Numbered from the stretch's first letter, positions 1 through 11,654 are shown. The stretch: DNA of 64,000 bases from Vandiemenella viatica (GCA_031002005.1 JARYHS010011408.1:216297473-216361472), one strand, 5' to 3'. Numbers and translations are program-made. Notes: generated by a model not told the origin, from the sequence alone.

Positions 1-2260
1 GCTCACTCAATTCAATTAAGTGCAGTCAAGTACGGACGTCATTCTTTGGTTTTTACGCTTGCTCCGCGCGTTTGTAAAATGGATAAGTTTCTCAAAAGAT
101 CGCAGCCTTCAACATGTGGTACGAGTGTCAATAGCGGTAGTGGTGAATCAAACCCGAAAAAAAATAGACATTACGATGACAGTTATTTGAAATACGGGTT
201 CACTAGTCATAAATAATAAACCTCAATGTGTAATTTGTGGCGATGTTTTATCACGTGAGAGTATGAAACCGTCAAAGCTTATGCGGCATCTCACAACCAA
301 GCATCAAAAAGAAGCCGATAAACCGTTGGATTTCTTTGAGCGAAAGTTGAAAGCTCTTAGTCAGCAGCAAAATACTATAATTCAGGTAATAAAATCGTTT
401 TATTAATTTAATTTTAGCATGGATAACCGAATCAAGTCGAGTGTATTCTAATTGTTGCTATCTCTACTGTTGATGTCTTATGATGTTTATTTCTTTGCTG
501 TTTGCATACAAATTTTATTTTACTTAATTTTGGTTTGCAAAGATTTCGCATGCTTAATTTTTATTGACTATTTCACACTCACTTTTATATTGTCTGGTTT
601 ATTTTCAGGCATCCAGTGTGAATGAGTCAGCATTATTAGCTAGCTATAAAGTCGCATATCGAGTTGCTAAAGCAGGGAAATCACAAACAATTGCCGAAAA
701 TCTTATTTTGCCAGCAGCTCTTGATATGGTTGAAATTATGGTCAGTAAACAGGAGGCAAACAAGTTAAAAAACATACCACTTTCTGATAATACTATTTCA
801 CGCAGAATAAACGATATGGCCAATGATATTCAAGAACAAGTAATCGAAAAATTAAAGAACAGCCAACATTTTGCTTTGCAGTTTGACGAATCTACAGATG
901 TTTCCGATTGTGCTCAGTTTGTAGTATTTGTGCGCTTTGAAGCAGGTAACAATATCATGGAAGAAATCTTATTTTGCAAAGCACTTCCTGCAAACACTTC
1001 TGGCCAGTGTTTGTATGATATGTTTTTAGAAAGCACTTGCGACTACGATATTGATTGGAAAAAATGTATCGCTATTTGTAGCGATGGCGCTAAAGCTATG
1101 ACTGGCAAAAATAGCGGACTCATTGCGAAATTAAAATCTATAATGCCAAACATATCCTGGACACACTGTTTTCTTCATCGACAGGCTCTAGCTGCTAAGG
1201 TAGTATCTTCTGATTTAAATGATGTGCTCAAGGAGGTAATAAAAATTGTGAATTCTATCAAAGGTAAAGCCTTGCAAACCCGGCTATTCAGAATCGTTTG
1301 TGAAGATATGGGCTCACTTCATCAAAATCTCCTTTATCACACAGAAGTCAGGTGGCTATCCAAAGGAAAGGTATTGACAAGAGTTCTAGAACTGAGAGCT
1401 GAATTGTTAATGTTCTTACAAGATACAAGATCTGAATATGCTAATCGTTTTTCTGATCCTATTTGGCTCTTGAAATTAGTATTTTTGGCAGATCTTTTTA
1501 GCCACCTTAATAATTTGAACAAGGTAGAGAAGAAAATATTTTAACAGCTAAAGATAAAGTCAAAGCATTTCACGCAAAACTTCGTTTGTGGTCAATCTCT
1601 CTGCAAAACAGTGTATTCGAGTCTTTTCCGTGTGTTCAGAAGATTGTTGAAGATAACGCATCAGACCAAAGTCTCGTAGTAGGGGCTCACATTCCTTGCA
1701 TGATACAGAGCTTGCATAATTTACAAGAGAAACTTTGACATTTTCCAGACTGGCATTCTGAAGCTGACAATGGGCGTAGATGGATTTTAAACCCTTTTTT
1801 AGACAAGTCAATAGATCTGGCTGATGTCACCACAAATATGAAAGAATGTCTTATAGATTTAGCTGCTGATGGCATGCTTAAAATGGAATTTAATTCGCAA
1901 AGTATCGACGTATTTTGGATGAAAAGAAAACATGAATACCCGGAGCTGGCAAGGGAAGCTCTAAAATTATTAGTGCCATTCGCCACTTCATACTTGTGTG
2001 AACTAACATTTTCTGCAATGGTAGACATTAAAACTAAAAAGAGAAATAGACTGCAATTAGAAAATGATTTGATTATTAACGTTTCAAAAATAGCACCACG
2101 ATTTGATAAACTTTTGAAAAATAAACAAGCCCATCCTTCTCACTAAAATTGTGTTTTGATTGTAGTGGTAGAACCTTGAATTTTTCATTCAGCCCGCGAC
2201 CCCCCGAGTAAAGCTTCGCGACCCCCCTAGGGGTCGCGACCCACAGTTTGAAAAACACTG
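1..2260 (+). mobile_element. hAT DNA transposon, right part; left end lies before the window
   Basis: The right terminus is seen directly: a segment ending ...TTTGAAAAACACTG at 2260, preceded by a GC-rich palindromic stretch (2200-2240) in which GGGTCGCGACC is repeated in both orientations. Read from the other strand it begins CAGTGTTTTTCAAACTGTGG, a terminus typical of animal hAT elements. The 8 bases after it (GTCTAGAT, 2261-2268) would be the target duplication, but the partner copy is outside the window. The body is a decayed transposase gene. The element does not look active, because its coding frame is broken at least three times. Confidence 0.85.
79..2146 (+). pseudogene. hAT transposase with N-terminal BED zinc finger (ZBED5/SCAND3-like), broken
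   Basis: A first exon starts at ATG 79 (MDKFLKRSQPS...) and runs to 385. It carries a BED-type finger, Cys-x2-Cys near 227-238 followed by His-x4-His in LMRHLTTKH. An intron 386-608 (GTAATA...TTTTCAG) leads in phase to the second exon. That exon encodes the RNase H-like hAT core: FDESTDVSD, CSDGAKAMTGKNSG, WTHCFLHRQALA and VRWLSKGKVL, and later the C-terminal dimerisation block ending at 2146 (LLVPFATSYLCELTFSAM). Disabling lesions seen are a one-base frameshift near 215, a frameshift near 1520 and an in-frame TGA near 1737. The protein is the cut-and-paste transposase of an hAT element, not a host gene. Host co-option cannot be excluded for relatives, but these breaks argue against it here. 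Confidence 0.88.
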
Positions 2261-2268
2261 GTCTAGAT

Positions 2269-2719
2269 TATCCAGCCCAGTGTATGGTAGTATTTAATCT
2301 TCCTCGTTTATATCTGTTTGGCAGTTCGTACTTATCTCTTAAGCAGAATTTTCTATTGTTATATATTTGCGTTTCCTTCCTTTTTCTTTTTAGTTTTGGC
2401 CACTTGGGACCACATGGTTCTTAACTTTAGCGAGCATTCTTCTTAGCCCGGTATTCCTTCACCCGTGCACTATGGTTGTCTATTCGTTTCTGGGTCCATT
2501 TCACACCATATCCGGGGTGCAGTGTTTTGACTGATAGTGTCTGGAGAGAATCGGATGCGTTTCCTTTACTTCTTAGAATCTGCGGCAGTGAACTGTTGAC
2601 CTTCAAGTAATGTCCCTGGTTCGAATCCTAACGATATTTATTTCCAAAGCATCTTAACCTACCCATTGTTATCTACTTCCGAAATATCTTATTTACGCTT
2701 CTGACGCTCGAATTATGTT
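2269..2719. other. No gene recognised
   Basis: AT-rich spacer. A GGTTCGAATCC B-box-like string near 2619 suggests a worn tRNA-derived fragment, but the rest of a SINE cannot be followed. No convincing coding potential. Confidence 0.5.
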
Positions 2720-2965
2720 TTAAACCGGGACCGAATGCATTCGGGAGGAGGCGGGTTCGAATCCCCGTCCCTTCAGATATGGGTTTTCCATCGCTTCTCC
2801 AAATCACTTTAGCTGAATGCCTGGATGGTTCCTTCAAAAGGCTATGGCCAAATTCCTTCCCGTTTCTTCTCCCAGTCCTTTCCCGACTCTAATCACCTCG
2901 ACGTTGGAAACTGTATTAGTTATGACGTTTAAAGAAGCGGATTACAAACACAACTAAGGTGCCCA
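2720..2965 (+). repeat. tRNA-derived SINE, family 1, diverged copy
   Basis: The order of blocks seen in every family 1 copy is present: a tRNA-like head with the RNA polymerase III B box GGTTCGAATCC (about 2754), then GGGTTTTCCAT, CAAATCACTT, GAATGCCTGGATGGTTCCTTC, GGCTATGGCC, TTCCTTCCCGTT and CCTTTCCCGACTC. The tail block with GTCGACGAGG seen in other copies is worn here. SINEs have no protein and are moved by a partner LINE. Confidence 0.75.
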
Positions 2966-4261
2966 AACTCCTTTTAGGGCATCCGATCCAAGAATGTCAT
3001 AGATATTATTATTTTAATTTGCTGTTCTGTTTGGGTACTATAGCTGTTAATCGATAAATAAAACTTTTATTTCCGCTGTTGTAGTTTTTATATGCTACTT
3101 TGCTTAGATCTCGTTAAGTAACGCGCGGTGAAAACTCGTAGGTGATGGAAATGGCCTTTGGCGAATGTGGCAGATCGATTAAGTGTCGCCATCTTGATTC
3201 AGCTCCGGGAGTAATCAGTATTCGTTCCGGGTGCGCGCAGACCTTTACGACAATGGCCTCTCTCCAAGTCTGCCTGCCCAGACCCCTTTGTTTACGCGTT
3301 TCGTTATCGCTACGTGGATCAAGATATAATCATTATGCTGCTCTTCCTTTAGTTACACTACTTTTACGAAATAACGTAATGGATAAACAATTCACTTCTC
3401 ATTCACGAATTTTCTGTGCCGCCTAGACCCAGTGCCCAGCGCACGAACAGATTCAAAAGAGTTGACAACGGTTGCTGTGTAATATTAGACAAGCCTTTCC
3501 AGATTTGGATAAGACGTCAACAGTTTTTACTGTGTAAGGCAAATGCAATAAATATTCAGAGTATTTAACATTTTTTTTTTGCCGATATGCATTTATGGAT
3601 CTAAAACAGATGATTAAGATAATCCACCGTATGACTGAAACCAACAGGAATTACGAGAATTGATCAACTTATCTGGTAAATTTTTTTCAGTGGTACTCAT
3701 TGAAATTCTGGAAAGGTTCATATTTTTAGAATACATCCTAAGTTCGACGTCTTTGCGCTTGTCCTTATAATGTGCATTTAATTGCAAGTTAATTAAAAAA
3801 AAATTCCATTCTGAGAGATGAAGGAATCATTAACTGAAGTGTTAGCGATCGCCAATTTTCAGCCGTTGCAGTTGGCGGCAGTCTGCTTAGATACCAGATT
3901 GGCTCATTTAGCGTTGAGGATGGTTCCTTGATTATAAATTTCCTTCCCGTTCTTATCAACAGTGTTATCTCGTCGCATGAGCCGTTTCGAGTGTGGAGTA
4001 GGCCCTTTTGATTGAGCACCTCACCGCCTGATGGCGCGCACGTCGCCGCGTTAATGAGTGCTGCTGCCTGGCGGGTTTTGCGGTTGTCGACCTATGCCCC
4101 AGTTCTGGCGACCCAGCCTGCCGCAGCACGCGGCCCCATACTACCCAACACAGCACCGCTCCCGTCCACACAGCATGCGGAACCGGGCCTTCCAGTAAGG
4201 TGTTCGCGTGAAGACAGTGCAAAGCGTAGTGAAATGGGACTTGCACATTAATTCGGCCCTG
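2966..4261. other. No gene recognised; GC-rich block at 4010-4210
   Basis: Two blocks are richer in GC and CpG than their surroundings (3125-3300 and 4010-4210) and could be old promoters or parts of unidentified elements. Open frames of 76 to 124 codons exist on both strands but have no recognisable motif, and the frames overlap on both strands as expected for GC-rich non-coding DNA. An 18-base direct duplication (GCACATTAATTCGGCC core) lies at 4241-4276. Confidence 0.5.
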
Positions 4262-4745
4262 CACATTAATTCGGCCGCAGGTACAGCTAATTCTAGGCCG
4301 AGATTCATAGGTCGAATTTTGAAAAATTGTAACACACAAAGAAAGGAAATAGCATACAAAACTCTTCTGCGTTCGCGTTTGAACTCATGTTTCGCCGTTT
4401 GGGATACGTTTCGTAGGAAACTCACTGACAGTATAGAGAGCACAGAGAAGAGCCGCTCGGTTTGTGACTGCTTGCCAAAGTTCTTAGAAAAGCGTCGTAG
4501 AATTGATTCGTAGTTTGGGCTGAGATACTCTAGTAGATAGAAGACGTAGGTTTCGTGTGAACTTATTGGTAAACATGCTTACACCCACTTTCATTTACGA
4601 GTACGACGAAATACTTCGTCCACCAGCCTATTTGAGCCTCAATGAAAGGAGTTAAGAGATTAAAAAAATAAGATGCCCGCACTGATGCTTGTATGAATTC
4701 TTTCTTCCCTCGTGACATTCGGGATTGGAATGCTCGGAGTAGAGA
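4262..4745 (+). mobile_element. LINE family B (CR1/Jockey-like) reverse-transcriptase C-terminal remnant
   Basis: With frame changes the translation follows the C-terminal block of non-LTR retrotransposon reverse transcriptases: FIGRILKNCNTQRKEIAYKT, LLRSRLNSCFAVWDTFRR, LTDSIES, and near the end TDACMNSFFPRDIRDWN at about 4682-4735. The same series of motifs occurs on the minus strand at 53985-55080, so the copies belong to one family. Stop codons (for example after RRRIDS at about 4511) show it is dead and 5' truncated. Confidence 0.75.
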
Positions 4746-4905
4746 TTAATTTTGTTGTTAAGTACCCTCTGTCACCCACAACTATGTCAATTGGAGAATA
4801 TATAAACAGATTTTTTGAAAATTACATCCTTCTTCTCTTCGATTGCGTCCATCTATGGACAACGAAAAGTAATCCGGTGCATTCATTTCAATGATTCTTT
4901 TCTTA

Positions 4906-5133
4906 CCGAGCGTGGTGGGTGAACGGTTAACGTTCTGGCCTCGCATTTGGGAGGACGCGGGTTCGAATCCCCGCCCGGGCATCCAGATTTGGGTTTTCCA
5001 TGGTTTCCCCACATAACTCCAGGCGAATGCAGGGATGCTTCCTTAAAAAAGGCCATGGCCGAATTGCTTCCCGTTCCTTGTCCCCAGTCCTATCCCGCCT
5101 CTGATGATATTAGCCGTCGACGAGGCGTAAAAA
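4906..5133 (+). repeat. tRNA-derived SINE, family 1, well-preserved copy
   Basis: Head GAGCGTGGTGGGTGAACGG is the A-box region and GGTTCGAATCC the B box. The conserved tail follows: GGGTTTTCCATGG, GGCCATGGCCGAATT, TTCCCGTTCCTTGTCC and GTCGACGAGGCGTA, then an A-rich end. Flanks of the form ATTCTTTTCTT (left) and ATTATTTTCTT (right) look like an imperfect target duplication, as expected of LINE-mediated insertion. Confidence 0.85.
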
Positions 5134-5159
5134 AATTATTTTCTTGACTTCCGTCAATA

Positions 5160-5860
5160 GTTCATCTTTTCACTTTGCTGTTTACTCCTTTCTTGGATCC
5201 ATGTGTTATTGCATTCCCTCTTCTCCTAGAGACTCCTGAAATTTTGGACCAATCGTCTAAAAGTTGCTGTATCTTGTTTATATCTTCTGTTATTCCGATA
5301 TCTATCATATCTTTTTTTACTCTTTGGGTCCATTGTTTGTCATTGTTACTCTTGTAAACGTGGTTGAAAATTCTTTTTGTAAGTGCGCTGTTATCCGTTC
5401 TCATTATGTGTCCATAAAAATGAATCTCCTCTATCTGGTCGTGTCTGACATACTTTCATTTTCTTCTTCCTTATATAGATCTTTGTTCCTTCCGTGCCTA
5501 AAACTCTCTTTCTTCAGTTTTAAATGGCCCCAATATTTTCTTTCGAGAGTTTCCTTTCATCTTTCTCTGTCTCTTATATTTATTCAGTTTTCGTTGATAA
5601 CATGCATTCAGAGGCGTAGATACTCTCTGGTTTGATTAGTGCTTTGTTGTTTGATTTTAGTTTTGCTAGAGAGTCTTATTGTATGTATCTTTAGTCAGTT
5701 GGTATGCTAGTTCTAGTTTTCTTGCTTTTGAGATGTTTGCCTCCTTATCAAAACCCATTAATATGAATTATTTCACCTAGATATTTAAATTGTCGACCTT
5801 GTTATTGCCTTGATTAAAATCAAAATCGTGTTAAAACTTTGGTTCGAATATACAAAACTA
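5160..5860 (-). mobile_element. LINE C-terminal remnant (endonuclease-RT type, RTE-like)
   Basis: Reading the minus strand from 5860 downward gives, across frames, VDNFKYLGEIIHING, then SKARKLELAYQLTK, RKKILGPFKTEER and RTDNSALTKRIFNHVY. These match in order the end of the RT domain and the C-terminal region of RTE-like LINEs. An 80-codon frame (5404-5162) is the last part. Frames are broken several times, so this is a dead, 5'-truncated copy. Which clade it belongs to is inferred from the motif order only. Confidence 0.6.
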
Positions 5861-5872
5861 TAGTCGGTTAGT

Positions 5873-5914
5873 CTTTTTTCTTTCTTTTTTTTAAAAAAAA
5901 AAAAGAAAAAAAAG
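5873..5914. repeat. T-tract/A-tract palindrome
   Basis: A run of T with occasional C (TTTTTTCTTTCTTTTTTTT) is followed at once by its near mirror complement (AAAAAAAAAAAAGAAAAAAAA). The two halves could pair as a hairpin. It could mark the junction of two A-tailed retroelement ends facing each other. Confidence 0.8.
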
Positions 5915-6939
5915 TTTGTTTTCAACCAGGAGTTTGGCTAAACCATCCCGAAGGTGTCGTACTAACACTGGTACAAGAGATAGGTTTCTGTGTTAGTATC
6001 TTGAATATCTCAATCGGAGATGGAGTGTAGACATCTATGTCAAAACCATATTAAGTATTTTCTTTGAACCCGGAGTGGTCATCTTACCACAATTATGCAC
6101 CAGAGGGCGTTAGTTGAAGGTTTTATCTAATATTGATGCTGTGCGATGTCAACGAACGATATTGTTGGCAACAGGAACTTGGCAGCTCAGTCTTGGCAGA
6201 ACACCTGCAGTTATCCGCCTCTCATTCAGACTTGTCCCTCCAGATTTACAATTCTCGTAATTTTTCAGGCATGATATTCCCGTGCCGTTTCTTTGATGGT
6301 TACACAAGCTGAACCCCTCGACGAAAGGTACCATTTGAATCGATATCATTTGCACCAATGTCGTGGGAGGAATATGAAACGAAGAAACAGTAATACGTTT
6401 TAAACACAAAATTGTGTATCTACTGCAGTTTGTACTTACGGTGCAGGATGAGCGGTTTGGTAGCTGAGGGATTGAGGCATTTCCTTTCAAATGTCAGTGT
6501 CCCGTTGAGCCAGGGTTGCGCTCCATCATATGAATTATGCCAGGATGTTGCGTGCTTCGGATTCTACGTTGAACGGTAAGTACAGCCACAACAGAGGCGA
6601 AACTACGTCACCACGAATTTAATTTTACAAATAGAGTAACATAAAATTCATAGTATTATCTTTTATTGTCACACTGAATTTTCAAACAAACTTGACATAT
6701 ACTGTAGTTTAAACAGAAGTCGAAAATTTTATCTTGCTTCAAAACAGACATTTGTTTATATTTTCCGCCAAATCTTGCAAACGCTTTCCGTTAACCGGTG
6801 TTTCGGTTGAATGTTATTCGGATAAATGATGCTTTACTGAATTTTTATTGCAGTTCCGGTATTTTCTGAACAGATTCTGTTGTCAAATAAACTGATGATT
6901 ATGTTGGTATCGTTTCTCTTTGAAAACGAGCCCGTTGGA
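5915..6939. other. No gene recognised
   Basis: A 113-codon open frame on the minus strand (6490-6149) has no recognisable motif and ordinary composition. No repeat in the rest of the window matches this stretch by eye. Confidence 0.5.
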
Positions 6940-7145
6940 AGCGCCGTAACACTCGGGCCTGGGATTCGGGAGAACGTGGTTTCAAATCCCCGTCCAGCCA
7001 TCCATATTTCGCTTTGTCATGGTTTATTGAAATCACTAAAGACGAATGCCGGGATAGTTTCTTCAAAAGGTTATAGCCGAATTTCTTCCCGTTCTTTACT
7101 ACTCATAATATCCCGGCTCAGATGCCTCTATGCCAACTAGCCGGG
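6940..7145 (+). repeat. tRNA-derived SINE, family 1, diverged copy
   Basis: Contains, in order, TTCGGGAGAACG, a worn B box (TTTCAAATCCCC), CATGGTTTATTGAAATCAC, GAATGCCGGGATAG, GGTTATAGCCGAATTTCTTC and TATCCCGGCTC. This is the family 1 order with about one change in five bases. Confidence 0.75.
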
Positions 7146-8025
7146 GAAAAAAATCTCTTAATTTTTCTGATTCCCAAACAAGAAGAGGGATGCTAGAGAG
7201 AATGGCGAAATCGGTGACAGCGATACATAAATGGACTTTATAGGTTGACGATGGGCTGATTTTCGGTGTAACAAAATTAAAAGAATTTCCATATTCATTT
7301 GAAAGATAGTTGGTACACTGCATGCTGGCTGTAGTATTTGGTAGCAATTCAATTTAGTATTCATCTCAGCTATCCATATTTCGGTTTTCCATGTTTTCCC
7401 AAAATTGGACAATTGCCGGGTTAGTTGCTGCTTGAACCTTTACAGTAATCCTGATAACCTCAATTCATGAACCTCGTAGCCATGACAAAAAAATTTAAGT
7501 ATAGCATCATTCACGTCTGGTATTAAGCGTGTCATTCCAGTGATAAAAGAATAAATATATATCATGAAAAATGTTGGATTTTGACAGTTACGATTCACAA
7601 CTGAACGCATTGGCTATTGAGAGCGTTAGTAACTTCTGTCTCAAACCTGTGCGGATAGTTCATACTTCTACTTCACGGTATAATTCAGGGCCGGTATATG
7701 AAATGAAAACCGTAAATATCTTCATTGTATGAGCAGGCAGCAAGCCTCGGGCGCAAGATGTTAAACATGTCTCTCATCCTCGTACGCTTGTTAATACGCT
7801 CGTCCATCATTTGACGCGTTTACTGTGCGTCTGAACAAGAAGACTGTTTTCAAGACACTGCTCAACACATAACACACACTGTGGGCGCACATGCACCAGG
7901 TCTGCTCGCTAAACATTTCCTCGTTCCTTCTGCCATCTTGTTACGGAGAAATCGTTAAGATTAGAGCGGCGTTAATGTTTAAATTATAATTCCAAATTAG
8001 TGGTTATTAAAAGAGTAACGTCGAA
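7146..8025. other. No gene recognised
   Basis: AT-rich spacer with short open frames only. CAGGGCCGG at 7687 resembles the start of the hAT termini seen elsewhere in the window, but no partner end was found. A fragment at 7368-7425 (CATATTTCGGTTTTCCATG) resembles the middle of SINE family 1. Confidence 0.5.
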
Positions 8026-8199
8026 GGTCTTCTTTTGCGGAATGGTACTGCTAAGTTCGGTTTTGACCGGTATAACTGGATTGTCCAACACCTTAAAATT
8101 CAACCAATAGAATGTGGCACAGTTGGTCGCGGCACCATGATAGTGTCCGGAACTGACTGGGTTATACCTTGTTCACTCTCAGCTGGCAGCTCAAGGTCA

Positions 8200-8670
8200 T
8201 TTTCCCCTCGCACTGCTCCTCATCTCACTGCCCCCTCCCTGCCTACCTCTCCGCGCCGTACGCTGTGTCCAGGCGGGTGAATGGTTAATTTCCCCTTCAC
8301 ATGTAGGGGTAAAGGCAGCGGAGTGGGGATACAGAAGACTGACCTTGAGCCGCCTCTCTTAACTGAACGCGCTATAGCTGGTTCGAATCCTGGTGGTGGG
8401 AGAAATTTTCATCATCAAACCTTGTCCGGTAGGATTGGAGAGGTGGTGGAATACAATTCCTAATCGCCATATTATGCAACAAAGTCCTAAATTAAATCCC
8501 AAACCGCTCCGCAGTGCGTATAAAGTTGGAGCATACGACACTGTTGGTAGTGATTCGTCCGTCGGACGTTGAGCTCGGCCCTTCCTTGTGACTTTCGGAA
8601 GAGTAGGCCTGAAAGGGCTGGCACCGGGTTTCGCCTTCTCCCATCTCTCATTTCTAATCCACAACACAAG
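8200..8670 (+). repeat. SINE family 2, long copy inserted in the foldback element
   Basis: Blocks shared with copies at 11655 and 25390: CACTGCTCCTCATCTCACTG / CTGCCTACCTCTCC, GCTGTGTCCAGG, TAATTTCC, GGTAAAGGCAGCGGAGTGGG and GACCTTGAGCCGCCTCT. A B box (GGTTCGAATCC) follows near 8380. The 3' half (8490-8670) contains CGTATAAAGTTGGAGCATACG, GATTCGTCCGTCGGACG and GGCACCGGGTTTCGCC, absent from the two shorter copies. The gap in the inverted-repeat pairing of the host element falls exactly here, so the SINE came later. Confidence 0.7.
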
Positions 8671-9946
8671 CGGCACTCTATACTGAAGAAACACAGTTTC
8701 TTACTTAGAAATCCGTTCTGAACAAGTCTGATTGTTTCCATCTCCTTTATATGTGTTGAAGGGTATACAGCATAAATGTTTGTGGTATAGTTGTTTCTTA
8801 AAATGTGCCCTAGATTTTGAGATATTCGCATGCAAATAAACAAAAAATTCGGTTATATAGTAAATTATTGCCTCTTTTTTTTTTATCGAATAGCAGTGTG
8901 GTCTATGCGGAAAGATGATGGCATTCTAATTTTCTGACCCGAGTTCAAATCCCCGCTGAATCAAATATTTTTATTTATTTTTATCTTCAGAAATTGTAAA
9001 CCTTGACCTTATTATGTTGTTAAAATTTCATTTACGTACTTTTGTTGAGTGAAATAATATTTTCAAGAAATCATATTACCTATAATTCAGCGTCATTTTT
9101 TCCTGAAATTCTTTTTTTTTCGTAATGAATTCACGGGTCTACCGACGGATTGTCTTTTCACAACACAAATCGGCCGCACACCCTTGAAAACTTCATTGAA
9201 ATCATACGCCAGGAAAGTCTCCATTCTTACATAATTTTTTCACTTTTTATTAATAAGTTGTTTCGGTGCGTTTTCAATTGAAATAATTAGGTACCATCAT
9301 ATTATTTATTTCATCTTCGTCGCTTCTTTTCTTGTATATCATCAAGAGGAATTTTAAAGAAATACGAGCATTGGGAAGATTTTTTTTTCTTTCTTCTACA
9401 CTCGATTTGTTCCAAGAACGGTTGCGTGTAAATGGTTGAAAATAAAATAGTAGGCCTATCCGTGACGAAAAATGGAGCTCAACAAGGAAATGGAAGAACA
9501 ACTGACAAATGCTAATAGCCTAAACATTGAAAAATTCTTGTGTCAGATTCCAGTTTACTAGCAGATTCTCCACCCGACTTAATTCATTGGGTATGGGCGA
9601 TTCATATTAGGAAGCCGTTGTTGATACGTATATGTGCCGAAATTATGTTTGGTGTATCTGTTACAAGCAATGTGATTTGTATTAAATTTTATTTCGCGCT
9701 ATAAAAGTGTGCAAATAAAGTTTAAACAAAATAAATAAGTCATGCTTGACAATTTTTGAAGATAAAAATACATAAAAATATTTGATTCTACGGGGATTTG
9801 AAGCTAACACCCCACCGCACAGTCCACGCTATATCCTTTGATAAAATGAGGCAATAATTTAATGTATACCAGACATTTAGAATTTTTTGTTTATTTGCAT
9901 ACGAATATCTCAAAATCTAGGGTGCATTTTGAGAAACGACTATACC

Positions 9947-10028
9947 ACAGGCATATATGCTGTGTAACCTTCAAAATATATGAAGGGTACACAGGCATAT
10001 ATGCTGTGTACCCTTCAACATATATGAA
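9947..10028. repeat. 42-bp tandem duplication in the right arm of the foldback element
   Basis: ACAGGCATATATGCTGTGTA occurs twice, each followed by a CCTTCAA-ATATATGAAGG motif. The left arm at 8750-8785 has one copy, so the duplication arose after the arms formed. Confidence 0.8.
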
Positions 10029-10500
10029 GGAGATCGAAATTCGTTCTTACCATGTCTGATGGACTCCAAGTTATTCACACAATAACACTTCCGAACACTA
10101 TCACACTGGGAAATGCAATGGTAAATCACCCCAGTTCATCATTTCCACGACACATTCCGATGGAGGGATAAATGAAACCCTTCAGGTAACTGCCTGCATT
10201 CGGATACACGTAAAGCACTCAAACAATAAAAGAAGAAACAATCATGTGCTATAGTTGGCTACACTGTCTGATACAGGTGAAGACCTGTGTTAGTCTTTGA
10301 GCAATCAGCAATATCGGTCTCATTGCTAAGATACTGATAGTAGATTGGCAGAAACTGGTGAAATTAAATGTTTGTTTTTCTTTTTCTGAATCTGCTAGTA
10401 GCAATGACGCCACGTCCTATCGGTTGAATTTTAAGGTGACAGACAATCCAGTTATACTGGTCGAAACCTAAACCAGTAGTACCATTCCGCTAAAGGAGAC

Positions 10501-11096
10501 ATCCGACGTAGCAACGTGTTTTTTCCGTGTCGATGTGCGACCTTGCATACGCAACCTGAATAAAAAGACATCCACAGGTGAAAAGGTCAAGTGAAACGTC
10601 GTATGAAGATTCTGGTATCTCCAACATTTAACCTGGGACCTTCCCACATCTAACCAGTTTCTTTTCCACTTACGCACCAGAATGCTTGCAGGTGTGATGA
10701 CTGGATGACTGGATTATGGGATCATCATCCACCTGCACTGTTGTCTTGGCAAAGGAACGGAACACTGCATGTAAATTGGGATATACGACTACTTTGTTAC
10801 ATAAAAGTTGAAAGGCAGTATCATCCTTGCAAGTAAAGAGAGCCGGTGTAGGTGCGCAAAATTTAGACATCCGAATTTTTAGTTGCACGTAAGATGGTGG
10901 AAGGCTCACTTGCTACTTTACAGATAGTCTCTATTGGGCATCCAGTGTCATGGTTAGCAGCATTTTTTGAGTCGCGTGAATTTTTCAAACGAAGTCGGTG
11001 GCGCTGCAGATTCTAAACATGGATTATGTTTCTATAAAAACTTCTCGGATTCGAACCGCGTCAAGAGCCGTCTGGCGACGTTTCGGAAGCTTGCAC
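10501..11096. other. No gene recognised
   Basis: Short open frames on both strands without motifs. No repeat was recognised here. Confidence 0.5.
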
Positions 11097-11364
11097 TGCT
11101 TCCATTGTCTTTACTTATGGCTTTACGCCTCGTCGACGGCTATGGTCATTAGAGGCGGGACGGGACTGGGGACAAGGAACGGGAAGAAATTCGGCCATGG
11201 CATTTATGAAGGAAGCATCCCGGAATTTGCCTGGAGTGATTTGGGGAAACCATGGAAAACCCAAATCTGGATGCCCGGACGGGGATACGAACCCGCGTCC
11301 TCCCGAATGCGAGGCCAGAACGTTAACCGTTCACCCACTACGCTCGCTCGTTGCTTCCATTGTC
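11097..11364 (-). repeat. SINE family 1, minus strand, with 13-bp target duplication
   Basis: Direct flanks TGCTTCCATTGTC at 11097-11109 and 11352-11364 are identical, showing a fairly recent insertion. Between them the complement of family 1 is read: TTTACGCCTCGTCGACGG at the 3' end, GGCCATGGCATTT, CCATGGAAAACCCAAATC, GGATACGAACCCGCG (B box, one change) and CCGTTCACCCACTACG at the head. This copy defines the family ends well. Confidence 0.92.
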
Positions 11365-11654
11365 AAGCCCCGCTTAACATGGCTTATTGTTGTTGGAATA
11401 GCCTCTTTGCCTATACCGTTATGTTGGTTTCGTCATGCTAGTTCACCAAATTTAGACATGCTCCGTTAGGTTTTAGAGCTCTATCGGTAGATAAGATGTT
11501 CACTGACAAATCGCGAATTAAAAAGATTTATAGTACAGCTCAGTTGCTTTGGTTAACTATTCAAGAACGAATATATCGGGATAACTTGAAAAAGCTTTAG
11601 CCTCCTCTCTGAATATCGTTTTTGTTTGTTGTCACTACTAATAAATTCACGGAA

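Larger units (their letters stand above)
8026..10500. mobile_element. Long-inverted-repeat (foldback-like) element, about 2.5 kb
   Basis: Two pairs of inverted segments bracket the region. The outer pair is 8026-8124 and 10402-10500, sharing GCGGAATGGTACT, GTATAACTGGATTGTC and CCTTAAAATTCAACC. The inner pair is about 8735-9000 and 9755-10055, sharing GTTGAAGGGTA, CCTAGATTTTGAGATATTCG, ATGCAAATAAACAAAAAATTC and ATCAAATATTTTTAT. The arms are similar but not identical. A SINE has inserted in the left arm. No transposase frame was recognised in the loop (9010-9750), so it looks non-autonomous. Both inner arms carry a tRNA-like B-box sequence (TTCAAATCCCC near 8945, complement near 9795). Confidence 0.75.

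Noticed and set aside
4925..4975. tRNA-like sequence with GGTTCGAATCC
   Set aside because: It is the head of SINE family 1, followed by the SINE body; no complete cloverleaf is formed. The same applies at 14757, 11290 and 40800.
7687..7700. CAGGGCCGG as a hAT terminus
   Set aside because: No inverted partner or 8-bp duplication could be found nearby.
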